64,000 nt of DNA from Kitasatospora sp. NBC_00240 (GCF_026342405.1 NZ_JAPEMU010000001.1:6076001-6140000), one strand, 5' to 3'. Positions 41,199 through 50,478 are shown, numbered from the stretch's first letter. Translations and numbers: made by a program. Notes: generated from the sequence alone by a model not told the origin.

Positions 41199-42485
41199 TC
41201 AGCGCTCGCCCGGGGACGGCAGCCCGAGGTGCTCGCGCAGCGTCCGGCCGGTGTATTCCGTCCGGAACACCCCCCGCTCCTGCAGCAGCGGCACCACCTG
41301 GTCGACGAAGTCGTCCAGCCCGCCCGGCGTGAGGTGCGGGACGAGGATGAAGCCGTCCGCGGCGTCGTTCTGCACGTACGCGTCGAGCTGCGCCGCGACG
41401 GTGCGGGGCGAGCCGATGAAGGACTGCCGCCCGGTCAGCTCGATCACCAGCTCACGGGTGGTCAGGTTCTTCTCGGCGGCGGTGGCCCGCCACCTGGCGG
41501 CGATCTCCAGCGGGTCCCCCAGCCGGGTGCGGCCCTGCACCAGCGCACTGTCCGGCACCGGGTCGGCGGTCGGCAGCGGCCCGTCCGGGTCGTGGTCGGA
41601 CAGGTCGACACCCCACACCTGCTCCAGGAAGGCGATCGCCGTCCGCGGTCCGACCTGGGCCCGGCGGATCTCGGCCGCCCGCTCCTGGGCCTGCGCGTCG
41701 GTGTCGCCCAGCACGTACGTGACCCCGGGCATGATCTTCAGCTCGTCCGGCTTGCGCCCGTACGCGGCGAGCCGGCGCTTCACGTCGGCGTGGAAGGCCT
41801 GCCCGGCCTCCAGCGTGCTGTGCCGGCTGAAGACCACGTCCGCCGCCGAGGCGGCGAACTCGCGTCCCTCCTCGGAGTCGCCCGCCTGGATCACCACCGG
41901 GTGGCCCTGCGGCGGACGCGGCAGCGACAGGGTGCCGGTCACGTCGAACTGCGGTCCCGAGTGGCGTACTTCCGCGCCGTCGGCGTCCCAGAACTCCCGG
42001 GCGAGCCGGACGAACTCGGCCGCCCTGGTGTACCGGTCCGCGCGGTCCAGGTAGCCGCCGCGGCGGAAGTTCTCCCCGGTGAAGGCGTCCGAGGAGGTCA
42101 CCACGTTCCACCCGGCCCGGCCCTCGGACAGGTGGTCGAGCGAGGCCAGCCGCCTGGCCAGCTCGTACGGCTCGTTGAAGGTCGCGTTCACCGTCGCCGC
42201 CAGCCCGAGCCGGTCGGTGACCGCCGCCAGCGCGTTCAGCACGGTGATCGACTCGGGCCGGCCCACCACGTCCAGGTCGTGGATCCGGCCCTTCACCTCC
42301 CGCAGCCGCAGGCCCTCGGCGAGGAAGAAGAAGTCGAACTTCCCGCGTTCGGCGGTCTCGGCGAGATGCCGGAACGAGGAGAACTCGATCTGGCTGCGGG
42401 AGGCCGGGTCCGTCCACACGGTGGTGTTGTTGACCCCGGGGAAGTGCGCGGCGAGGTGGATCCGCTTGAGCGGACGGCCGGTCAT
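41199..42485 (-). CDS. FMN-dependent monooxygenase, NtaA/SnaA/DszA type
   Basis: The 428-residue luciferase-like protein has the family pattern FDFFFLAEGLRL, VNATFNEPYELARRLASLDHLSEGRAGWNVVTS and PPQGHPVVIQAGDSEEGREFAAS. This subgroup oxidises organosulfur compounds or amines with reduced FMN supplied by a reductase. Its start overlaps the upstream gene's stop as ATGA. With the next gene and the Cys leader it looks like a sulfur-scavenging operon, which is inference. Confidence 0.9.
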   Translation of the reverse strand: MTGRPLKRIHLAAHFPGVNNTTVWTDPASRSQIEFSSFRHLAETAERGKFDFFFLAEGLRLREVKGRIHDLDVVGRPESITVLNALAAVTDRLGLAATVNATFNEPYELARRLASLDHLSEGRAGWNVVTSSDAFTGENFRRGGYLDRADRYTRAAEFVRLAREFWDADGAEVRHSGPQFDVTGTLSLPRPPQGHPVVIQAGDSEEGREFAASAADVVFSRHSTLEAGQAFHADVKRRLAAYGRKPDELKIMPGVTYVLGDTDAQAQERAAEIRRAQVGPRTAIAFLEQVWGVDLSDHDPDGPLPTADPVPDSALVQGRTRLGDPLEIAARWRATAAEKNLTTRELVIELTGRQSFIGSPRTVAAQLDAYVQNDAADGFILVPHLTPGGLDDFVDQVVPLLQERGVFRTEYTGRTLREHLGLPSPGER

Positions 42486-43513
42486 CGGGACACCTCGGCG
42501 GGGGAGCGGGTGGCGGCGGGGGCGGTGGCAGCGACCGGGGCGCGACCGGCGGCGTACCGGCTGGCGGGCCGGGCCAGGCCGAGGTGGTCGCGCAGGGTAC
42601 GGCCGGTGTACCCGGGCCGCAGCAGTCCCCGTGCCCGCAGCGCCGGCGCCACCCGTTCGGCGAAGGCGGCGAGGTCACGGCCGGGGTCGGCGGGCACCAG
42701 GTGGAACCCGTCCACCCCGGCCGTCCCGGCGATCCGCCCGGTCAGCGCGTCCGCCGCCGCCTCGTCGGGCAGGGCGAGGTCGAGCCGCAGCAGGATCCGC
42801 AGCTGCTCGCCGGCCTGGAGCCGGAGCCGGTCGGCGGCGGCCCGGGCGGCCTCGGGGCCTGGGGCGTCCAGCAGGACGACGTCGGCGTACCGGGTCGCCA
42901 CGGCCGTCCGCCCGGGCAGGTCGTCGGTGGTGAGCGCCACCACCACGACCGGGCGGCCCTGGGGCGGCCGCGGGGTGATCGACGGGCCGCGCACCGAGAA
43001 GTACCGGCCCTGGAAGTCGGTGTGGTGCAGCTTGTCGCGGTCGACGAAGCGGCCGGTGGCGACGTCGCGGATCTCGGCGTCGTCCTCCCAGCTGTCCCAG
43101 AGCCGGGTGGCGACCTCCACGGCGTCCGCCGCCTCGGCCCACAGGGCCTGCTCGGGCACCGGCTCGCGCCGGCCGAAGGCGCGGGCCTCCTCCTCGGTGC
43201 CGGAGACGGCGACCAGCCAGCCGGCCCGGCCCTCGCTCACCCAGTCCAGGGTGTTGACGGAGATCGAGGTGTGGAAGGGCTCGGTGTGCGTGGTGGTGAC
43301 GGTGGGGACCAGCCCGATCCGGTCGGTGGCCGGGGCGAGCCGGGCGAGGGCGGCGAGGGCGTCCGGCCGGCGCGGCGCGGCGGTGAAGGAGTCGTCCAGG
43401 GTGACGAAGTCCAGGGTGGCCCGCTCGGCGGCGAGGGCGAGCGCGGTGTAGTGGTCGGCCCGGACGTGTCCGGGGCTGTCCAGGGCAGCGGAGAAGTGCA
43501 GTTGGCGGGGCAT
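42482..43513 (-). CDS. Luciferase-like FMN-dependent monooxygenase
   Basis: A 343-residue LLM-class protein, shorter than its partner: LDFVTLDDSFTAAP, RIGLVPTVTTTHTEPFHTSISVNTLDWVSEGRAGWLVAVSG and HHTDFQGRYFSVRGPSITPRPPQGRPVVVVAL. It is the first structural gene of the pair at 43513-41199, and both share the GYTGRTLRDHLGLA-type C-terminal end with the partner's EYTGRTLREHLGLP, showing common ancestry. A leader peptide ORF is 117 bp upstream. Confidence 0.88.
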   Translation of the reverse strand: MPRQLHFSAALDSPGHVRADHYTALALAAERATLDFVTLDDSFTAAPRRPDALAALARLAPATDRIGLVPTVTTTHTEPFHTSISVNTLDWVSEGRAGWLVAVSGTEEEARAFGRREPVPEQALWAEAADAVEVATRLWDSWEDDAEIRDVATGRFVDRDKLHHTDFQGRYFSVRGPSITPRPPQGRPVVVVALTTDDLPGRTAVATRYADVVLLDAPGPEAARAAADRLRLQAGEQLRILLRLDLALPDEAAADALTGRIAGTAGVDGFHLVPADPGRDLAAFAERVAPALRARGLLRPGYTGRTLRDHLGLARPASRYAAGRAPVAATAPAATRSPAEVSR

Positions 43514-43630
43514 GGGGCGGCCTTGATTTCCTCGTGCGGGTACGTGGCGGGGAGCCCTTGGCGGGCGACACGAGTTGCTGGGGCGGGCAGGGCCGGGCGG
43601 GACGTCAGCCGGGCAGCCGCGGGGAAGGTG

Positions 43631-43708
43631 TCAGGCGGGACACGCCGCGGACCACACGCGACCGAAGTCGATGTGGCTGCGGGTGACCAGAATGCGCCGG
43701 GCCTTCAT
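43631..43708 (-). CDS. Cys-containing leader peptide upstream of monooxygenase operon
   Basis: A 25-codon ORF (MKARRILVTRSHIDFGRVWS start, ending AACPA). The core R-S-H-I-D-F-x-R-V-x-S-A-x-C-P aligns with the cysO leader at 33759 (R-L-H-V-D-L-x-R-L-x-S-A-x-C-P). It ends 117 bp before the monooxygenase start. A TTGACG at 43744-43739 and TCAACT at 43720-43715, 18 bp apart, would start transcription close to the ATG at 43708, so a leaderless message is likely. Cysteine-responsive control is inferred from known sulfur-gene leaders in actinobacteria. Confidence 0.8.
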   Translation of the reverse strand: MKARRILVTRSHIDFGRVWSAACPA

Positions 43709-43714
43709 CGCCCC

Positions 43715-43744
43715 AGTTGACCAGCGATCTTGCCGATCCGTCAA
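43715..43744 (-). promoter_or_regulatory. Candidate promoter of the monooxygenase leader
   Basis: On the minus strand TTGACG (43744-43739) and TCAACT (43720-43715) stand 18 bp apart, placing the start of transcription next to the ATG of the leader ORF. Confidence 0.5.
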
Positions 43745-43794
43745 CCGGCCTCGGGGAAGCGGCCCCGTCGGGCGGGCGGCGCCGGGCACGAGAA

Positions 43795-43837
43795 CGCCCC
43801 GCCCCGCCGCTCGGGCAGCGAGCGGCGGGGCGGGGCG
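43795..43837 (-). terminator. Terminator of the first PTS EIIC gene
   Basis: Perfect 19-bp arms (43795-43813 and 43819-43837) with a 5-nt loop, 18 bp beyond the stop of the 43855 gene. Confidence 0.92.
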
Positions 43838-43854
43838 GTGGTGACGCGTGGGCG

Positions 43855-45141
43855 TCAGGCCTTGGTGACGTCCTCGATCTCCTCGTCGTCCTCGCGACCG
43901 GGGGTCTTGAGGTCGAACTTGGTGATCGCGAAGCGGAAGAGGAAGTAGTACAGGGCCGCGAAGACCAGACCGATCGGGATGATCAGCCAGGGGCTGGAGG
44001 CCTTGTTCCAAGCGAGGGCGTAGTCGATCAGGCCGGCCGAGAAGGTGAACCCGTCGTGCACGCCGAGGGCCCAGGTGACGGCCATCGAGACGGCGGTGAG
44101 CAGCGCGTGGATGACGTACAGGGCGGGGGCGATGAAGACGAAGGCGAACTCGATCGGCTCGGTGACACCGGTGACGAAGGAGGTCAGGGCCAGCGACATC
44201 ATCATGCCCATCACGGCCTTGCGGCGGTGCGGCTTGGCGGCGTGGGCGATGGCCAGGGCGGCGGCGGGGAGCGCGAACATCATGATCGGGTAGAAGCCCG
44301 ACATGAACTGTCCGGCGGTGGGGTCGCCGGCGAAGAAGCGGTTCAGGTCGCCGTGCACGACGGTGCCGTCGGGCTGGGTGAAGTCACCGGTCTGGAACCA
44401 GGCGTAGGAGTTGACGAACTGGTGCATGCCGACCGGCAGCAGGCCGCGGTTGACCAGGCCGAAGGCGCCCGCGCCGAGCGCCCCGGCACCGATCAGGGTG
44501 TCGTTCAGGCTCTTGATGGCGTCGCCGATCGGGCCCCAGAGGAGGGCGAACAGCACGCCGACCGCGGTGCCGACGAAGGCCATGACGATCGGGACCAGGC
44601 GGCGGCCGTTGAAGAAGCCGAGCCAGTCGACGAGCCGGGTGCGGTGGTACCGCTGCCAGAGCACGGCGGCCAGCAGGCCGATCACGATGCCGCCCAGGAC
44701 GCCGGGGTCCTGGTAGGTGGCGGCGACGTACTTGCCGTCGACGATCTTGGCGTCGGTGATCGGGAAGGCGGTCAGCACGTTCTTGTAGACCAGGAAGCCG
44801 ACCAGGGCGGCGAGCGCGGTGGAGCCGTCGGCCTTCTTGGCGAAGCCGATCGCGATGCCCACCGCGAACAGCAGCGGCAGGTTGTCGAACACCCCGTGGC
44901 CGGCGGTGGAGAAGACGGTGGCGACCTTGCCCCAGCCGAGGCCGTCCTTGCCGAAGACGTCGTCCTGGCCCAGACGGAGCAGCAGGCCCGCGGCGGGCAG
45001 CACGGCGATCGGGAGCTGGAGGCTGCGGCCGATCTTCTGCAGCCCCTGGAGGACGCTCTGGCCGTACTTCTTGGCGGGGCTCGGCGCCGAGGCCGGGGCC
45101 GGGGCCGCGTCGGGCGCCGGTGCCTTCGCAGACGTAGTCAT
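43855..45141 (-). CDS. nagE2: PTS N-acetylglucosamine EIIC permease, NagE2-like
   Basis: A 428-residue EIIC of the glucose/GlcNAc class with about ten membrane segments. Landmarks: GLQKIGRSLQLPIAVLPAAGLLLRLGQ, FAVGIAIGFAKKADGSTALAAL and the substrate region GVTEPIEFAFVFIAP (the Glu after TEPIE is the sugar-binding site in the family). No EIIA or EIIB part is attached. In S. coelicolor, NagE2 is the GlcNAc permease and works with NagF (EIIB). The dre-like operator pair at 45201-45232 supports DasR control. Confidence 0.9.
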   Translation of the reverse strand: MTTSAKAPAPDAAPAPASAPSPAKKYGQSVLQGLQKIGRSLQLPIAVLPAAGLLLRLGQDDVFGKDGLGWGKVATVFSTAGHGVFDNLPLLFAVGIAIGFAKKADGSTALAALVGFLVYKNVLTAFPITDAKIVDGKYVAATYQDPGVLGGIVIGLLAAVLWQRYHRTRLVDWLGFFNGRRLVPIVMAFVGTAVGVLFALLWGPIGDAIKSLNDTLIGAGALGAGAFGLVNRGLLPVGMHQFVNSYAWFQTGDFTQPDGTVVHGDLNRFFAGDPTAGQFMSGFYPIMMFALPAAALAIAHAAKPHRRKAVMGMMMSLALTSFVTGVTEPIEFAFVFIAPALYVIHALLTAVSMAVTWALGVHDGFTFSAGLIDYALAWNKASSPWLIIPIGLVFAALYYFLFRFAITKFDLKTPGREDDEEIEDVTKA

Positions 45142-45200
45142 GGGGGAGGTTCCTTACGGCAGGGGCGGTCGGGTGGTGCAGGGGACGAGGACCGCCGCGA

Positions 45201-45232
45201 ACTGGTCTACACCACACGTGGTGTAGACCAGT
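45201..45232. promoter_or_regulatory. DasR-type operator (dre) palindrome before nagE2
   Basis: Two oppositely oriented half-like dre sites, actggtctacaccac (45201-45215) and its complement (45218-45232), are separated by 2 bp. The core tggtctacacca fits the DasR consensus. It lies about 60 bp upstream of the EIIC start. GlcNAc-derived glucosamine-6-phosphate releases DasR in Streptomyces (established). Confidence 0.9.
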
Positions 45233-46104
45233 TTTGTAGCACGAGCCGAGAAGAGGGGGAACCCCAGATAGCCGCGCAGGTGGGAAGCGCTATGAAATCG
45301 AAACCTTCCCGATGATTCGCGATCATGATTCCCCGGCGCGATTGGGACTTTGGCGATTTGCGCAACAAAATGCCGCCCGGCGGCTCGCGGGCCGGGCGGG
45401 CCGGGTGGTGGTGGACGAACGGTCGGCGCCCGGGGATGTCCCCGCGGGGGGTTTGTGGCCGGCCGGCGCCGGACCGGACGATCGCGAACGGCGGGCGGGG
45501 GTCGCCCGGCCCGGGGGAGCGCGGCGCGATCCGGCCGCGCGGCGGCCGCCGGGAAGGCTCGGGAAGGCGGCCGTCGGGGCCTGGCCTGCGGCGGTGTGCG
45601 CCGTGCTCGGCTGACCGGACATCATCACGAACAAGTAGCCTGCCACGAACCGGCGGCAGTGGAATCCGATCCGGACGATCATCGCCGGAACTGCACAACT
45701 TCGGCCGGATCACGACACTCGTCCCGCCGCCGGGTGCCGCCCGGCTTTCCCAGGATTTCCGGAGCCGCGTGTTCCGGCGGCCCGGAGCGGCGGCGCGGGC
45801 GGCGCGGAATGCCGCCGACCTGCTCCGGGGCGCCCCCGGCGGGGCCACCGGAAGGCCGGCCCCACCCCCTGCCGGGCGGCGCCGGGCCCCCGGGCCCACC
45901 GGCGGCGGGTTCCCGGCCCGGCGGGCGCCGGCACCGGCTCGGGTGCGCCGGGAGATCGTTCCGGTACGAGGCGCCGAAAGGCGGAGGAAAGCGATCCCTG
46001 CGAATTCCGGTCCATCGTGCCGACCGGTCGCAGCGATCCTCCTGATACGGGGAAGGCCCCCGAGGGAATCGGCCCCGAGGGTCTTTCCGGACGGAATTTC
46101 GGCG
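45233..46104. other. 870-bp gene-free interval between the two EIIC genes
   Basis: No frame here has recognisable protein. The first 120 bp are AT-rich for this genome and may include the nagE2 promoter, which would then act through the dre palindrome. The rest is GC-rich with a possible imperfect hairpin at about 46051-46088 next to the second EIIC stop, probably its terminator. Confidence 0.55.
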
Positions 46105-47394
46105 TCAGGCCTTGGTGACGTCCTCGATTTCCTCGTCGTCCTCACGGCCGGGTGTTTTGAGGTTGAATTTCTTGATGATGAAGAGGAACAGCGCGTAGTA
46201 GACCACCGCGAAGCAGAGGCCGATCGGGATGATCAGCCAGGGTTTGGTGGCCAGCGACCAGTTGATGACGTAGTCGATCAGGCCCGCCGAGAAGCTGAAG
46301 CCGTCGTGCACCCCGAGCCCCCAGGTGATCGCCATCGACGCGCCGGTCAGCAGGGCGTGCACCGCGTAGAGGGCGGGGGCGATGTAGGCGAAGGAGTACT
46401 CGATCGGCTCGGTGACGCCGGTGACGAAAGAGGTCAGGCCCACCGAGAGCATCAGGCCGTAGATCTCCTTGCGCCGGTGCGGCTTGGCGGCGTGGGCGAT
46501 GGCCAGGGCGGCGGCCGGCAGGGCGAACATCATGATCGGGAAGAAGCCGGAGGTGAACTGGCCGGCCGTCGGGTCGCCCGCCAGGAAGCGCGGGATGTCG
46601 CCGTGCACCACCTCGCCGTTGGCCTTGGTGAAGTCGCCGAACTGGAACCAGACGAAGGTGTTGAGCAGCTGGTGCATGCCGATCAGCAGCAGGGCGCGGT
46701 TGGCCACGCCGAAGATTCCGGCGCCGCCGGAGCCGAGGTCGACCAGCCACTGGCTGAAGTCGGTCATGGCGCGTCCGATCGGCGGCCAGATCCAGACCGC
46801 GAGGCACGCGAGCAGCATGCCCACCAGGGCGGTGATCATCGGGACCAGGCGGCGGCCGTTGAAGAAGCCGAGCCAGTCGACCAGCCTGGTGCGGTGGAAG
46901 CGGACCCAGAGCCAGGCGGAGAGCAGGCCGATCACGATGCCGCCGAGCACACCGGGGTTCTGGTAGACGGCGGCCTCGGCCGCGAGCGACTGCGGGTCCA
47001 CACAGCGGTTGCCGATCAGCTTGGTCGGCGCCGGGCAGACCTCCGGGAAGGCCTGGAGGACCTTGTAGTAGACCAGGAAGCCGACCACCGCGGCGAGCGC
47101 GGTCGAGCCGTCCGCCTTCTTGGCCATGCCGATCGCGACGCCGATGCAGAACAGCAGCGGCAGGCCGAGGCCCGAGTCGAGCAGGGCGCCGCCGGCCGCC
47201 GCGAACACCTTGGCGACGTTGTCCCAGCCGAGGCCGTCCTTGCCGAAGACGTCGTCCTGGCCGAGCCGGTTCAGGATGCCCGCGGCGGGCAGCACGGCCA
47301 CGGGCAGCTGGAGGCTGCGGCCCATCTTCTGGAGGCCGCCGTAGAAGCCGTGCCACCATGTCGTCCGTGACGCTGCGGCGCCTGCTGAACTCAT
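46105..47394 (-). CDS. malX2: Second PTS EIIC permease, MalX2-like
   Basis: A 429-residue EIIC paralogue of the 43855 gene, with the same order of motifs (LQKMGRSLQLPVAVLPAAG, GVAIGMAKKADGSTALAAVVGFLVYYK, GVTEPIEYSFAYIAP) and an almost identical end (LKTPGREDDEEIEDVTKA). An insertion around residues 120-145 contains two cysteines (EVCPAPTKLIGNRC). In S. coelicolor the equivalent is MalX2; its sugar is unclear. ATG 47394 is favoured by ggagg 6 nt upstream; another ATG is directly before it. Confidence 0.88.
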   Translation of the reverse strand: MSSAGAAASRTTWWHGFYGGLQKMGRSLQLPVAVLPAAGILNRLGQDDVFGKDGLGWDNVAKVFAAAGGALLDSGLGLPLLFCIGVAIGMAKKADGSTALAAVVGFLVYYKVLQAFPEVCPAPTKLIGNRCVDPQSLAAEAAVYQNPGVLGGIVIGLLSAWLWVRFHRTRLVDWLGFFNGRRLVPMITALVGMLLACLAVWIWPPIGRAMTDFSQWLVDLGSGGAGIFGVANRALLLIGMHQLLNTFVWFQFGDFTKANGEVVHGDIPRFLAGDPTAGQFTSGFFPIMMFALPAAALAIAHAAKPHRRKEIYGLMLSVGLTSFVTGVTEPIEYSFAYIAPALYAVHALLTGASMAITWGLGVHDGFSFSAGLIDYVINWSLATKPWLIIPIGLCFAVVYYALFLFIIKKFNLKTPGREDDEEIEDVTKA

Positions 47395-47488
47395 CATCGC
47401 CCTCCGAGAGCAGTGCCCGTTCCGTGCGGGTCGCAGGGGCGCCGGAACACCTGGGGCGTTTCCCGCGTTCGTCGGAGTGGACCTATAT

Positions 47489-47504
47489 TGGTGTAGACCA
47501 CTCG
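47489..47504. promoter_or_regulatory. DasR-type operator between malX2 and nagF
   Basis: attggtgtagaccact matches the dre consensus (tggtgtagacca core) and lies in the 366-bp divergent region, 95 bp before malX2 and 257 bp before nagF. It could control both. Confidence 0.85.
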
Positions 47505-47760
47505 CGGTGCAGGAGGTGGGCGCGCGCCAGGGGGCCGGAGGTCCCGCTGATCGACATCCTCGGGCGAAGATCCAGAGCCCGCGCGCCGAAGTGGGCCAAA
47601 CGTGGACTAACCTGGCAAACCGGTCGAACTCGGGCGATGCTGGTCGCGCTGCTGACGCAACACGGCACATGAGCCCGCGTCAGCACCGACCACACACCGC
47701 AGCACAAGGGCAGGACGGCACCCGGCAAAGCAGCCGACGCCGAGACAGAGGGAGAAAGAC

Positions 47761-47994
47761 ATGGCCAGCAAGGCTGAGAAGATCGTCGCCGGTCTCGGCG
47801 GCATCGACAACATCGAAGAGGTCGAGGGCTGCATCACCCGCCTGCGCACCGAGGTCAAGGACGCCTCCCTGGTCAACGAAGCAGCCCTCAAGGCCGCCGG
47901 CGCCCACGGCGTCGTCAAGATGGGCACCGCCATCCAGGTCGTCATCGGCACCGACGCCGACCCCATCGCGGCCGACATCGAAGACATGATGTGA
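47761..47994 (+). CDS. nagF: PTS EIIB protein, NagF-like
   Basis: A 77-residue EIIB domain; the phosphorylated cysteine is Cys24 in VEGCITRLRTEVKD, and GAHGVVKMGTAIQVVIGTDA completes the family pattern. It accepts phosphate from EIIA and gives it to the incoming sugar bound to EIIC. Only one EIIB serves the two EIICs here, and no EIIA gene is in the window. gagggagaaag precedes ATG 47761. Confidence 0.93.
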   Translation: MASKAEKIVAGLGGIDNIEEVEGCITRLRTEVKDASLVNEAALKAAGAHGVVKMGTAIQVVIGTDADPIAADIEDMM

Positions 47995-48016
47995 CCTGAC
48001 CCCACCGGTCACCCAC

Positions 48017-48054
48017 ACGGCCCGCCCAGCAGCACCCGCTGCCGCGCGGGCCGT
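48017..48054 (+). terminator. Hairpin after nagF
   Basis: Arms acggcccgc (48017-48025) and gcgggccgt (48046-48054) pair perfectly and enclose a smaller cagc/gctg stem. Confidence 0.75.
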
Positions 48055-48192
48055 CCGCGTACCGCCCGCCGGACGCCCCCGCACGCGCCCCCGGCGCGCC
48101 CCCGCCCACCAGCCCGAACGCCCGTACCGCCCGGCGCCGCGCACACCCACCGCACACCGGCAGCACCCCGCGACCGACTACGCTCGGACGCT

Positions 48193-48918
<726 letters not shown>

Positions 48919-48983
48919 CAGCGCCGCGAATCGCCGCGAGGCGCGCCGCCCGTGAGCCGCACCGGCGCCGCCGGGCGCACCGC

Positions 48984-49019
48984 ACCGCGGACCACACCGC
49001 GGACCACACCGCGGACCCA
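48984..49019. repeat. 12-bp tandem repeat, three copies
   Basis: accgcggaccac is repeated at 48984-48995, 48996-49007 and with two changes at 49008-49019; related blocks continue to about 49060. It sits 65 bp after rph. Nothing else is seen in the 290-bp gap except the promoter for the gene at 49209. Confidence 0.88.
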
Positions 49020-49208
49020 CGGCGTGCCCCGCACCCCGGACCACACGCGGACCCCACGGCGCGCCGCCCGCGCGACACGGGCTCCGGACATCGGCTTCTG
49101 TACAGGCCGGGCCCGGAGCCCGTACGGTTCCCGCAGCACCCTGCACGGGAACCGCCGGAGCAACTCCAGCGTCATTCCCTGCGGAACCCGCGGACCCAGG
49201 AGGACCGG

Positions 49209-49598
49209 ATGCCCCAGAGCATCACCCGCCCCGCCACCCTCGCAGTGGCGGCGCTCATCGCGATCCTCCCGCTCAGCGCGGTCAGCTGCTCGGCCGCCCA
49301 GAAGGCCCTCGACTGCGGCAACACCGCCATCAAGATCAGCGGCGACATCACCGACGTCACCACCGCCTTCAACAACGCGAGCAACGACGCGGCCGCCGCC
49401 GGACAGGCCCTGCAGAAGCTCAAGAACGACCTCGACCAGCTCGGCAAGAACTCCAAGAACACCGACGTCTCGCAGGCCATCACCGACCTCACCACCCAGG
49501 TCGACAAGGTCCAGCAGGCCGTCAACGCCAAGCAGGTCCCCGACCTCAAGCCGCTCGGCGACGCCGCCGGCAACCTCACCCAGGTCTGCACCGGCTGA
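49209..49598 (+). CDS. Secreted or lipid-anchored helical protein, unknown
   Basis: A 129-residue protein with a signal peptide (1-27; LPLSAVSCSAAQ near cleavage). A cysteine at 27 could be lipidated but the lipobox is imperfect (AVSC). The mature part is helical with heptad-like spacing (GQALQKLKNDLDQLGKNS, ITDLTTQVDKVQQAVNA). Two more cysteines (DCGN, VCTG) may pair. Ribosome site aggagg is at suitable spacing. Unknown function; streptomycetes carry similar proteins between rph and rdgB, from memory. Confidence 0.8.
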   Translation: MPQSITRPATLAVAALIAILPLSAVSCSAAQKALDCGNTAIKISGDITDVTTAFNNASNDAAAAGQALQKLKNDLDQLGKNSKNTDVSQAITDLTTQVDKVQQAVNAKQVPDLKPLGDAAGNLTQVCTG

Positions 49599-49652
49599 CG
49601 CCCCGCCGGGACCGGCGCCGGCACCCGCCCCGACTTGGCTAGGGTGGACGCC

Positions 49653-50261
49653 ATGAGCACCCGCCGACTCGTCCTCGCCACCCGCAACCAGCACAAGGTC
49701 ACCGAACTCCGGGCCATCCTCGGCCGGGCCGGCCTGGACGTCGAACTGGTCGGCGCCGACGCCTACCCCGAGATCCCCGACGTCGCCGAGACCGGCGTCA
49801 CCTTCGCCGAGAACGCCCTCCTCAAGGCGCACGCCCTCGCCAAGGCCACCGGACTGCCCGCCGTCGCCGACGACTCCGGCCTCTGCGTCGACGTGCTGAA
49901 CGGCGCACCCGGCATCTTCTCCGCCCGCTGGGCCGGCAAGCACGGCGACGACCGGGCCAACCTCGACCTGCTGCTCGCCCAGCTCTCCGACATCGCCCCC
50001 GAGCACCGCGGCGCGCACTTCGCCTGCGCCGCCGCCCTGGCCCTCCCCGACGGCACCGAGCGGGTCGTCGAAGGCACCCTGCCCGGCACCCTGCGCACGG
50101 CCCCGGCGGGTGACGGTGGCTTCGGCTACGACCCCGTGCTGCAGCCGCTGGGCGAGAGCCGGACCTGCGCCGAACTCACCGCCGACGAGAAGAACGCGAT
50201 CAGCCACCGCGGCCAGGCCTTCCGGGCGCTGGCGCCGGTGGTGCGGGAGCTGCTGGGCTGA
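49653..50261 (+). CDS. rdgB: XTP/dITP pyrophosphatase (RdgB/HAM1)
   Basis: A 202-residue house-cleaning nucleotidase that removes inosine and xanthosine triphosphates. Motifs: LVLATRNQHKVTELRAIL at the N-terminus, the acidic site TFAENALLKAHALAKATGLPAVADDSGLCVD, PGIFSARWAG, GFGYDPVLQPLG and FRALAPVV. ATG 49653 was preferred over 49635 because of its match to the family N-terminus. Pairs with rph as in many bacteria. Confidence 0.95.
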   Translation: MSTRRLVLATRNQHKVTELRAILGRAGLDVELVGADAYPEIPDVAETGVTFAENALLKAHALAKATGLPAVADDSGLCVDVLNGAPGIFSARWAGKHGDDRANLDLLLAQLSDIAPEHRGAHFACAAALALPDGTERVVEGTLPGTLRTAPAGDGGFGYDPVLQPLGESRTCAELTADEKNAISHRGQAFRALAPVVRELLG

Positions 50262-50282
50262 CGGAGCGTCCGCCGGCATGTC

Positions 50283-50316
50283 GAAGGCCCGCTCGGAGTG
50301 ATCCGAGCAGGCCTTC
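50283..50316. terminator. Hairpin between rdgB and tRNA-Leu
   Basis: Arms 50283-50297 and 50302-50316 (15 bp, one mismatch) around a 4-nt loop, followed by gttt on the plus strand. It can serve rdgB (+) and the convergent tRNA (-). Confidence 0.85.
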
Positions 50317-50336
50317 GTTTCCAAGGTTTCCAGCGG

Positions 50337-50418
50337 TGCGGCCGAAGGGATTCGAACCCTCAAGTCCTCACGGACCAACGGACCTAAACCGTCTGCGTCG
50401 CCACTGCGCCACGGCCGC
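50337..50418 (-). tRNA. tRNA-Leu (anticodon UAG)
   Basis: Read on the minus strand, the acceptor arms gcggccg (5') and cggccgc (3') pair perfectly, the T arm holds ggttcgaatcc, the anticodon arm is acgg-tttaggt-ccgt with anticodon TAG, and a long variable arm (class II) follows. It reads the rare codon CUA. CCA is not encoded; the trailer begins with ccg. About 82 nt. Confidence 0.95.
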
Positions 50419-50478
50419 CTGCCCTGCTGGGCATCATGCTACTTGGCTGCCGAAACGAAATGCACGCCGCTTTCGGGC

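Noticed and set aside
39960..43451. Long plus-strand ORF of 1163 codons
   Set aside because: It is the antisense/out-of-frame shadow of the LuxR-type regulator and the two monooxygenase genes, with low-complexity Arg/Pro/Gly sequence and no domains.
46051..46088. Terminator next to the second EIIC stop
   Set aside because: The arms pair only partly and a ccccgaggg direct repeat explains much of the similarity; kept only as a comment.
45207..46145. 312-codon minus-strand ORF in the gap between PTS genes
   Set aside because: Arg/Pro/Gly-rich without domain, no ribosome site and no codon-position bias; open by GC content only.
50337..50418. tRNA 3' end as an integration (att) site
   Set aside because: No second copy of the tRNA end was found in the window, so an element boundary cannot be shown.
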